This document shows, piece by piece, positions 12,230 through 17,232 of a DNA stretch of 17,232 nt. Each line of letters starts with the position of its first letter. Positions within the stretch are counted from its first letter, which is position 1. The notes beneath the pieces are model-generated. The model saw only the letters and a program-made list of their open reading frames with translations. It had not been told where the DNA came from and did no database searches. Source of the stretch: Chromatiales bacterium (lineage in GTDB: Bacteria; Pseudomonadota; Gammaproteobacteria; SZUA-152); contig JALTPW010000914.1 of the NCBI GenBank assembly GCA_026999335.1, forward strand, positions 1 through 17,232, written 5' to 3'. A program made the translations under genes and the position numbers.

Positions 12230-12751
12230 CTACTTCTTTTTCTTCTTCTTTTTCTTCTTTTTCCCGCCACCCTCTTCGGCTGCGACTTCGGCGCCCGATG
12301 CCTCAAGCAACTTGGCAATTTCTTTGTGCTCCATGGCCGTCGCCCGTTTCAACGGCGTCAGCCCGGCCTTGTTCTTGGCGTTGACGTCGGCGCCCTCGGC
12401 AATCAGGTCTTTGACGATACCCAGACCACCGTTGAAAATAGCCGCCATCAAGGCGGTGGATTCGCCCTTGTCTTTGGCATTGACATCCGCGCCCTCGGAC
12501 AACAACAGACGGATGATGCGTGAATTGCCGTAGAATGCCGCCACCATCAGTGGGGTCTTGCCATTGGGATTACTGGCATTGACATCGGCGCCCTGAGCCA
12601 ATAGCGAGCGCACCTCCGCCATGCGTCCCTCGCGCGCGGCATTGATCAGTGCACTATTGGGATCGGTGGCGGCTCCGCCCGGCAGGACGATCAGCAGCAG
12701 AACGAGGGCGCACAGCGCCTGGCGCAACATGTTCATCGATGGTGTCGGCAT
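12230..12751 (-). CDS. Exported ankyrin-repeat protein with polylysine C-terminus
   Basis: The 173-residue protein begins with a signal peptide: hydrophobic core ALCALVLLLIVLPGG at about 12-26 and probable cleavage after GGAA. Four ankyrin units follow (about 33-155), each with the family pattern such as NPNGKTPLMVAAFYG and LLxxGADVNAxxxxG. They form a protein-binding surface in the periplasm. After AEEGGG the chain ends in ten lysines encoded by AAG/AAA only, positions 12233-12262. Such a tail could bind anionic lipopolysaccharide, teichoic-like polymer or nucleic acid. This is inference. ATG codons 6 and 8 are alternative starts and none has a clear ribosome site. The partner is unknown. 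Confidence 0.85.
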   Translation of the reverse strand: MPTPSMNMLRQALCALVLLLIVLPGGAATDPNSALINAAREGRMAEVRSLLAQGADVNASNPNGKTPLMVAAFYGNSRIIRLLLSEGADVNAKDKGESTALMAAIFNGGLGIVKDLIAEGADVNAKNKAGLTPLKRATAMEHKEIAKLLEASGAEVAAEEGGGKKKKKKKKKK

Positions 12752-13114
12752 CCGGTTTTGCTTGGCAGAGTTATCGACAACCCTGCCAAAAACTGAAGAT
12801 GCCTTCCACAGACTTACCCACTACTCGCCAACAAATGGAAAAAACCCAATAAGCGCAAAAGACACGAAGGAGCACAGAGAAAGACGCAACCATTCACCAC
12901 GGCGAACACAGAAAATGCATGGATGAAATGAAAGCCGGGAGGAAAGGTATGGGCGAGTGTGCCAGGAATCATCGTGCGCATAGCGTACGCTACGGGCAGG
13001 TGTAGTGTGCGCCGTGCGCACACCTGTGGACAGGCACCTCCGTGAATCCCATAACCCCGTCGTGCGCTGATACTGAATGGTTACAGAAAGACAACAACCG
13101 AAAAAACGAGAATC
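12752..13114. other. Intergenic region between ankyrin gene and CBS-domain gene
   Basis: These 363 bases hold no supportable gene. Around 12857-12913 the wording AAGACACGAAGGAGCACAGA ... ACCACGGCGAACACAG is typical of a dispersed proteobacterial intergenic repeat. Near 12973-13026 lie GTGCGCATAGCG and a GTGTGCGC/GCGCACAC hairpin (13005-13012 with 13016-13023). Its arm overlaps a second possible pairing, CAGGTGT with ACACCTG. Two minus frames of 66 and 69 codons crossing this area look like repeat by-products. Confidence 0.6.
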
Positions 13115-13522
13115 TCAGTCGATATCCCGGCACAATCCGCGCAGCACCATGTCGGTGTAGCTGACAATGCCCAGCAGCTCGCCCTGATCCACCACTGGCG
13201 CACGCGACAGGCTAAAACGCTCAAACAGCCGTGCGCAGTAGCGAATGTCCATCTCCGGGGCCACGGTCAGCACCGGCTTGCTCATGATCTCGTAGACATT
13301 GACGCGATCCGCTGCACGATCCCTGGCCAGCACCTGCTTGGCGATATCGGCGATCAGCACCATACCGTACTCATCGTTGTCATGGCGCTTGTCGATAATC
13401 AGACACTTGACCCCCGCATGCCGCAAGGTTTTCAGGGCCTCGCTCACCGTGATCATGCCATCGACAATCTCGACCTGCCGCTGCATCACATCGCGGACGC
13501 GAACGATTTCACGATTGATCAT
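13115..13522 (-). CDS. CBS-domain pair protein
   Basis: The 135-residue protein consists of two CBS domains and little else: VRVRDVMQRQVEIVDGMITV...IADIAKQVL (about 7-66) and VYEIMSKPVLTVAPEMDI...GIVSYTDMVLRGL (about 75-130). In the family, paired CBS domains form a Bateman module that binds adenosine nucleotides or S-adenosylmethionine and changes the activity of a partner. There is no catalytic domain, so it must act on another protein. Its ATG overlaps the stop of the P-II-like gene by four bases (ATGA), with GGAGGATGAATT before it, showing translational coupling. With two DUF1538 genes upstream, it is most likely a regulator of that membrane pair. Confidence 0.9.
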   Translation of the reverse strand: MINREIVRVRDVMQRQVEIVDGMITVSEALKTLRHAGVKCLIIDKRHDNDEYGMVLIADIAKQVLARDRAADRVNVYEIMSKPVLTVAPEMDIRYCARLFERFSLSRAPVVDQGELLGIVSYTDMVLRGLCRDID

Positions 13523-13869
13523 AATTCATCCTCCACCACCGATGTCAGTTCCTGCACCTGATGTGCGACACCCACAGCGTCTTCCACATCGATCTGAAAG
13601 GCAATGCCACTGCCGGGACAGCTGTCGAATTCCGCCACTGCGGCAATCTTTTCGAGGATACTCCGACTCAGGTGTTCCTCCACCAGAAACAGCAACATAT
13701 CGCGTGGCGTCTCCAGTGACAGACCGAAAAAGGTCTTGCAGGTCTCCAGTCCTTCACCACGGGCATGGTTGACCACCGTCGCCCCGGTGGCACCACCATC
13801 ACGTGCCGCCTTCAACACCCTCTCAGTCTTATTATCTTCGATCAGTGCAATAATCAATTTGAAATGCAT
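13519..13869 (-). CDS. P-II-like signalling protein
   Basis: The 116-residue protein has the P-II ferredoxin-like fold signature: MHFKLIIALIEDNKTERVLK at the start, then GATGATVVNHARGEGL, where canonical P-II has the B-loop region and T-loop base, and a C-terminal ISG-like strand FQIDVEDAVGVAHQ. The canonical uridylylated tyrosine and long T-loop of GlnB/GlnK are absent, with KTFFGLSLET taking that place, so it belongs to the divergent P-II-like group rather than to nitrogen regulators. Such proteins sense nucleotides and control transporters encoded beside them. GGGAGG seven bases before the ATG is a strong ribosome site. It is coupled to the CBS gene and lies 196 bases after the DUF1538 pair. 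Confidence 0.8.
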   Translation of the reverse strand: MHFKLIIALIEDNKTERVLKAARDGGATGATVVNHARGEGLETCKTFFGLSLETPRDMLLFLVEEHLSRSILEKIAAVAEFDSCPGSGIAFQIDVEDAVGVAHQVQELTSVVEDEL

Positions 13870-13931
13870 ACCAACCTCCCATCAAGTTCAACTGTTTGGT
13901 GTTTGAAAAACATTTATTTTCCATTAACTTG

Positions 13932-13965
13932 ATCAAAACCACCGTCTTTAGACGGTGACTTTGAT
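13932..13965. repeat. Nested hairpin with TTTA loop, copy 1
   Basis: CACCGTC/GACGGTG (13940-13946 with 13951-13957) closes a TTTA loop. An outer ATCAAA/TTTGAT stem (13932-13937 with 13960-13965) is separated by symmetric AC bulges. Hairpins of this form, GC-rich stem plus TTTA/TAAA loop, are typical of IS200/IS605-family ends. Confidence 0.65.
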
Positions 13966-13987
13966 GTTCATGTTTTGACGCATGCAC

Positions 13988-14034
13988 GCTGATGACGGTG
14001 CGAGGTTGATGACGTTAGTCATCAGCACCGAATG
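13988..14034. other. Structured core between the two TTTA hairpins
   Basis: GCTGATGAC (13988-13996) pairs with GTCATCAGC (14018-14026). A second GATGAC at 14008-14013 can pair with the same right arm in a tight GTTA-loop hairpin, so two alternative folds compete. GCACCG at 14024-14029 can also pair with CGGTGC at 13996-14001. No coding sequence is evident. Confidence 0.45.
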
Positions 14035-14036
14035 CG

Positions 14037-14069
14037 CTAACCCACCTACTTTAGTCGGTGGTAGTTTAG
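14037..14069. repeat. Nested hairpin with TTTA loop, copy 2
   Basis: CCACC-T-AC / GT-C-GGTGG (14042-14049 with 14054-14061) encloses TTTA with one mismatch. An outer CTAA/TTAG stem (14037-14040 with 14066-14069) overlaps the stop codon of the upstream DUF1538 gene (TAA, complement of 14066-14068). It is related to copy 1 by the CCACC...TTTA...GGTG core. Confidence 0.6.
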
Positions 14070-14839
14070 TCACGGGACTGCCGCGCTTTCCAATGGCTCA
14101 ACTGCGCATAGCCCAGCACGCCCATGATGGGAAACAGACTGGCAAAGGCGATCAGGCCGAAGCCGTCCAACAGCGGACTACGCCCGGGCACCGTGCTGGC
14201 CAATCCCAGCCCCAGAGCGGTGACCAGCGGTACGGTAACGGTGGAGGTGGTTACTCCACCGGAATCATAGGCCAGAGCGATAATCATCTTCGGGGCGAAC
14301 AGGGTCTGCACAATCACCACCACATAACCGGCAATAATAAAATTCTGCAAGGGTAGGCCGGTCACGATGCGGTATGCTCCCAGCGCGATACCGACGGCCA
14401 CACCCAACGCCACGGCCATACGCAGGCCACTCACACCAATGGCCCCACCCGACACCTCGTTGGCCTTGATCGCCACCGCCAGTAGCGCAGGTTCAGCAAG
14501 CGTGGTGGCGAAACCGATGGCAAAGGCGAACAGATACACCCATTTGTAATGATGCCATTGCAGCAACTCACCGGTGCGATCCAATGAGGTGGCCAGGAAT
14601 GCGGGATCGGTGAGCTGCTGGGCCATGATTTTACCCAGCGGAAACAGCGCCTTTTCCAGCCCCACCAAAAACAGCGTCAGCCCCAACAGTACGAACACAA
14701 AACCCATTAACACCTTGCGCAGATTGGGTATCGGCCGGCGAATCACCAAAAATTGCATGCTGAAGATGATCACCACGATGGGCAACACATCGCGCACCGT
14801 CAGCACCAGGGTGCCGAGAATATCGAGCAACAGCCCCAT
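14066..14839 (-). CDS. DUF1538 membrane protein, second subunit
   Basis: The 257-residue polytopic inner-membrane protein has about six to seven hydrophobic segments. It carries the two DUF1538 hallmarks: ATTLAEPALLAVA at about 111-123, and AYDSGGVTTSTVTVPLVTAL at about 189-208 followed by GLGLAS. DGFGLIAFASLFPI follows near the end. The polar AEPA and DSGG segments inside membrane regions suggest an ion path. A DUF1538 pair from Halomonas (UmpAB) has been reported as a two-component Na+(Li+,K+)/H+ antiporter; I assign a similar role by family and pairing. It overlaps the stop of the first subunit by one base (TGATG), so synthesis is coupled. Its stop codon lies inside the downstream hairpin element. 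Confidence 0.85.
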   Translation of the reverse strand: MGLLLDILGTLVLTVRDVLPIVVIIFSMQFLVIRRPIPNLRKVLMGFVFVLLGLTLFLVGLEKALFPLGKIMAQQLTDPAFLATSLDRTGELLQWHHYKWVYLFAFAIGFATTLAEPALLAVAIKANEVSGGAIGVSGLRMAVALGVAVGIALGAYRIVTGLPLQNFIIAGYVVVIVQTLFAPKMIIALAYDSGGVTTSTVTVPLVTALGLGLASTVPGRSPLLDGFGLIAFASLFPIMGVLGYAQLSHWKARQSRD

Positions 14840-15585
14840 CAGATCAGCATCCCGTAGGCCATGACGAAGATCATCGGTGTCAGCGAGGCGAAAGCGATGA
14901 GGCCAAAACCGTCGACCATGGGATTGCGCCCGCGGATACTCGACGCCAGCCCCACACCCAAGGCGGTGACCAGCGGCACGGTGATGGTGGAGGTGGTCAC
15001 ACCACCGGAGTCATAGGCGATGCCGATGATGGAATCGGGTGCAAAAGCGGTCATCACCACCACTCCCAGATAACCACCAATGATCAGATACTGAATCGGC
15101 CAACCGCGCAGAATGCGCAGTACACCGATCAGAATCGCCAAGCCCACCGCTACCGCCACCGTCAGGCGCAAACCCAGCGCATAACCATCGCGGGCCTCGT
15201 CCGTGGCGGCGATAACGCCGCCATTGGCCGCCACCTTCGCCGCCTCATTGGCCACCGCGATCAGTGCCGGTTCCGCCACCGTGGTACCGAAACCGAGCAG
15301 AAAACCAAAGGTCAGCAGCCAAAACAGGCTGCCTTTACGGGCGAAATCGTAGGCCATGGACTCGCCGATGGGAAACAGCCCCATCTCCAGTCCGCGCACA
15401 AACAGGGTCAGGCCCAGCACCACCAGCAGAGTACCGACGAAAATCTCACCCATATTGGGAATCGGCTGCTGCAACACCACTAACTGAAAAAAACTGATCA
15501 CCAGCACGATGGGGGCCAGATCCTGCGCACTCTGGCGTATGGCGTGGAGGAAATTGCGCAGTTCTTTATTCACGTGTGAAAACAA
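14839..15585 (-). CDS. DUF1538 membrane protein, first subunit
   Basis: The 248-residue polytopic membrane protein is homologous to the following gene product. It shares VLQQPIPNMGEI, FGTTVAEPALIAVA, YDSGGVTTSTITVPLVTALG and DGFGLIAFASLTPM. It has an amphipathic N-terminus (NKELRNFLHAIRQSAQDLAP) before the first helix. The two related subunits probably face each other as a heterodimer, as expected for a two-component antiporter. The first possible start in the frame is TTG at 15583-15585, with GGCTGGA just before it. GTG four codons later has no ribosome site. An unusual start codon may keep expression low. This is the first gene of the DUF1538-DUF1538-PII-CBS set. No clear promoter was recognised upstream. 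Confidence 0.85.
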   Translation of the reverse strand: MFSHVNKELRNFLHAIRQSAQDLAPIVLVISFFQLVVLQQPIPNMGEIFVGTLLVVLGLTLFVRGLEMGLFPIGESMAYDFARKGSLFWLLTFGFLLGFGTTVAEPALIAVANEAAKVAANGGVIAATDEARDGYALGLRLTVAVAVGLAILIGVLRILRGWPIQYLIIGGYLGVVVMTAFAPDSIIGIAYDSGGVTTSTITVPLVTALGVGLASSIRGRNPMVDGFGLIAFASLTPMIFVMAYGMLI

Positions 15586-15663
15586 ATCCAGCCGTGGGGG
15601 AAATTTCGCATTTTCAGCGACGCAAAATACATGAATTTTGAGGCATGAAGGGAGTTTTCCAAT

Positions 15664-15740
15664 GGGTGGGCACGTTTTATCTGCCCACGCGGTTGAGTTG
15701 AGTCACATTCCGCGTGGGCATGAAAAGCCTGCCCACCCTA
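15664..15740. repeat. GGGTGGGCAC inverted repeat, copy 1
   Basis: The left arm starts GGGTGGGCACGTTTTATCTG and continues GCCCACGCGG to 15692. The right arm (15710-15738) starts CCGCGTGGGCATGAAAAGCC and ends in CCCACCC. They are near-perfect inverted copies, with small differences in the T-rich middle. It is a widespread REP-like proteobacterial repeat. A degenerate copy is at 16856-16923. Confidence 0.75.
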
Positions 15741-15747
15741 CCTGGCT

Positions 15748-15915
15748 ATGTACACGACATACACCCTGCCCGTCGACGAGGTCATCGCCAGCCTCCATAC
15801 AGTAGCATTTGGTAGCATTTGTAGGGTGGGCACTGCCCACTGGAAATGCGGAGATGAATATAACAATGCGAAAACTGACCCCGCCTCTATGACCCTGTCT
15901 CTTTCGATGAGATAG
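15748..15915 (+). pseudogene. Possible antitoxin gene remnant
   Basis: The frame from ATG 15748 to TAG 15913-15915 begins MYTTYTLPVDEVIASLHTVA. This resembles the start of small type II antitoxins of the MxTTYRLxxDELxxxFIxSLKxxF kind. After about 21 residues it runs into the short tandem repeat and the GTAGGGTGGGCAC repeat, and the rest is unlike the family. No ribosome site precedes it. The resemblance is short and by eye only. Confidence 0.2.
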
Positions 15916-15932
15916 AACTCTTCAGCTACATA

Positions 15933-16382
15933 TCAACTTTCGAATACTACGAACTCTTTAAATAACCATTGACCAGAACTTTTGTCCAATACACCTTTTA
16001 TGATGACACCCTCTATAGCATAGAGAATCTTAAATGATACCTGACCATCACCAGCCTCAAACAAAACAACCTCTAGCATTGGAGTATTTTCCGTGGAGCC
16101 AATAGCCTCAATAAACAATACTGGCTTAGCGAATTTTTCTATTGACAGGTCAACACCAAGCTCATTATTGCTTTTGACTTTTAACGGCACTCGTTGCGCC
16201 AAATCTGGATGCAGATATTGCTGAAGATCAGGGTGATCCAATATCATTTTAAATAAAACTTCTTTCTCGCTATTTATCATTCTCTTTTTTCCTTCTTCCA
16301 GCCCATCGTTAACGTCACACGCCGCCAACATCACCGCACTCACGAGAATCACATAAATTTTCCAGCCAAAATCCCTTATCAT
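15933..16382 (-). CDS. Lipoprotein of unknown family, candidate immunity protein
   Basis: The 149-residue precursor has a lipoprotein signal peptide: KIYVILVSAV core and lipobox MLAAC with Cys22 as the lipidated residue. Asp at position +2 predicts retention at the outer face of the inner membrane under the E. coli rule. The mature part is acidic and mixed alpha/beta, with alternating strands in the second half (PVLFIEAIG, MLEVVLFEA, VSFKILYAI, WLFKEFVVF). I do not recognise the family. Its ATG is one base after the stop of the metallopeptidase gene, so the two are translated together. Effector-immunity pairs whose toxin acts in the periplasm often have lipoprotein immunity partners, and this role is inferred from context. 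Base composition is AT-richer than the neighbouring genes. Confidence 0.7.
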   Translation of the reverse strand: MIRDFGWKIYVILVSAVMLAACDVNDGLEEGKKRMINSEKEVLFKMILDHPDLQQYLHPDLAQRVPLKVKSNNELGVDLSIEKFAKPVLFIEAIGSTENTPMLEVVLFEAGDGQVSFKILYAIEGVIIKGVLDKSSGQWLFKEFVVFES

Positions 16383-16383
16383 T

Positions 16384-16818
16384 TCACCAATACCTGTTTA
16401 TGTCTCTACCATATGCTGCGCGTTCAAACATTTTACCTTCTTCGCCAGCCTGATCGATTCCGTCTTTCCAGTCTCCCCAATGAACCATTTCATGTAATAT
16501 TGTAGACTCAACCAATATATGCATATTTAGATTCTTAAAGTCTGATTTTTCAAATTTATCACAAATAGACTTGGCAAGATAAATTCGGTTGGGAAATCGA
16601 GCCCCGGAAAATCGACCATTTGCCCTAGGCATTACATCGTAATGTATTTCTGGATCCTGGCCAGGAGTTAGCGCAAGAAAGGCCTTCGCTGAATTGAGCT
16701 CACTATACTTGACAAATGCGGCCCAAACTTTAGGTTTAGCTTTTACTTTTGACAAGTTCGTTTCTATCCAAACCGTCAGTTTTGGATACGAGCTCCGAAA
16801 ACCTGCGGATACCCTCAT
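16384..16818 (-). CDS. Stand-alone HExxH metallopeptidase, polymorphic-toxin type
   Basis: The 144-residue protein carries a zinc-protease motif HEMVH at 109-113 in the context ESTILHEMVHWGDWKDG. GEEGKMFERAAYG follows at 125-137, whose Glu126/127 or Glu132 could be the third zinc ligand. Upstream RFPNRIYLAKSICDKFE (75-90) resembles the strand and helix before the active site in metallopeptidase toxin domains found at the C-termini of Rhs, VgrG and contact-dependent effectors. No signal peptide or delivery domain is present, so it is either a free effector or a toxin tip cut loose from a larger gene. ATG at 16816-16818 is chosen because AAGGA lies nine bases upstream; the frame before it runs into a repeat. 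It is coupled to the lipoprotein gene and AT-richer than its surroundings. Confidence 0.7.
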   Translation of the reverse strand: MRVSAGFRSSYPKLTVWIETNLSKVKAKPKVWAAFVKYSELNSAKAFLALTPGQDPEIHYDVMPRANGRFSGARFPNRIYLAKSICDKFEKSDFKNLNMHILVESTILHEMVHWGDWKDGIDQAGEEGKMFERAAYGRDINRYW

Positions 16819-16855
16819 AATGCAATTCCTTCTTCGTCTAGCATGCAAGCAAACA

Positions 16856-16923
16856 GGGTGGGCACGTTTTATGCACCTACGCGGCTGATTCATATTCCGT
16901 GTGGCATAAAAACCTGCTCACCC
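16856..16923. repeat. GGGTGGGCAC inverted repeat, copy 2 (degenerate)
   Basis: It begins GGGTGGGCACGTTTTATGCA and passes ACGCGG (16879-16884). It ends with ATTCCGTGTGGCATAAAAAC followed by CTGCTCACCC. It matches copy 1 at 15664-15740 in order and spacing, with several point changes and small deletions. It lies between the FtsK gene end and the metallopeptidase gene. Confidence 0.65.
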
Positions 16924-16972
16924 GATTTTTAGTTTTAATCAACCCAACGTGACCGCCAAATCTTCCACAAAA

Positions 16973-17232
16973 TCAATCCTTCGGCGGCGGCGGTGCCAAC
17001 ACTTCACGCGAACCATTCGACTGCAATTCACCCACAACCCCCGCCGCCTCCATTTCCTCCACCATCCGTGCGGCGCGGTTATAACCAATTTTCAAGCGCC
17101 GTTGCACACCGGAAATAGACGCCTTGCGCGTCTCGGTCACAATACGCACGGCATCGTCATACAGCGGATCGGACTCACCTTCGCTGTCGCCGCTGGTGCC
17201 GGGCATACCGCCCATGTCGGTGCCAGCGGGCG
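16973..17232 (-). CDS. ftsK: DNA translocase FtsK, C-terminal gamma domain (partial)
   Basis: Only the last 86 or so codons are in the window; the frame is open to the edge. The sequence DPLYDDAVRIVTETRKASIS, then GVQRRLKIGYNRAARMVEEM and SREVLAPPPP, is the winged-helix gamma domain of FtsK. This domain reads the polar KOPS sequences and activates XerCD recombination at dif. In the full protein it follows the RecA-like motor and N-terminal membrane anchor, which lie outside. A Gly/Ser/Thr/Met-rich linker (PAGTDMGGMPGTSGDSEGES) precedes it. The annotation as FtsK rather than a shorter SpoIIIE-type paralogue is by similarity of this domain only. Confidence 0.93.
   Translation of the reverse strand, partial: PAGTDMGGMPGTSGDSEGESDPLYDDAVRIVTETRKASISGVQRRLKIGYNRAARMVEEMEAAGVVGELQSNGSREVLAPPPPKD

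Larger units (their letters stand above)
15586..15932. other. Intergenic region with GGGTGGGCAC repeats, before the DUF1538 operon
   Basis: These 347 bases lie between the lipoprotein stop and the DUF1538 start. They hold the inverted repeat at 15664-15740, a short GTAGCATTTG tandem pair around 15801-15821, a half-repeat GTAGGGTGGGCACTGCCCAC at 15822-15841, and a 55-codon plus frame (15748-15915) that may be a gene remnant. No convincing promoter was found. Confidence 0.6.

Noticed and set aside
11950..12318. 122-codon minus frame between the ankyrin and PlsC-like genes
   Set aside because: It overlaps both well-supported genes out of frame, and its start region is the polylysine tract read in another frame.
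16819..16893. Longer N-terminus (25 extra residues) for the metallopeptidase
   Set aside because: That part overlaps the degenerate GGGTGGGCAC repeat, and the ATG at 16818 has a good AAGGA ribosome site.

Overview
The window is chromosomal DNA of a gammaproteobacterium. The UvrA, ClpB, SSB, FtsK C-terminus and YajR-type transporter all read like gammaproteobacterial proteins, and a DUF3135 protein and the yajR-ssb / uvrA arrangement fit the same class. A sulfur-oxidiser-like or marine lineage is possible, but the sequence does not fix a genus. The DNA is GC-rich, except for a visibly AT-richer islet at about 15.75-16.85 kb.

Layout. At 1-118 there is a remnant of an RND efflux pump gene, then a REP doublet. 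ssb and a yajR-like MFS transporter lie on the minus strand, divergent from uvrA. The divergent intergenic region is highly structured: a 30-bp palindrome and a ~169-bp MITE-like element. After uvrA come an orphan Wzz-like polysaccharide co-polymerase with its own terminator and a DUF3135 gene. A repeat-filled 550-bp gap follows. From clpB onward every gene called with confidence is on the minus strand: clpB (with a well-formed sigma-32-type promoter), a small arginine-rich DRR-motif protein, a PlsC-like acyltransferase, an exported ankyrin protein with a ten-lysine tail, then an operon of CBS-domain protein, P-II-like protein and two DUF1538 membrane proteins. Next is the AT-rich islet with an HExxH metallopeptidase of polymorphic-toxin type and a lipoprotein. 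The window ends in the C-terminal DNA-reading domain of FtsK.

How the genes work together. The DUF1538-DUF1538-PII-CBS genes form a plausible regulated cation/proton antiporter: two related membrane subunits plus two nucleotide- or metabolite-sensing regulators. The operon is split by a 196-bp spacer with two TTTA-loop hairpins that look like IS200/IS605-type ends or a structured leader. The metallopeptidase and lipoprotein genes are one base apart and are bracketed by two copies of the same repeat, as expected for a mobile effector-immunity cassette. These two loci are the best candidates for undescribed biology. The rest is mostly housekeeping: DNA repair and replication, protein disaggregation, chromosome segregation and envelope functions. 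It is separated by an unusual variety of REP-like, MITE-like and palindromic repeats.
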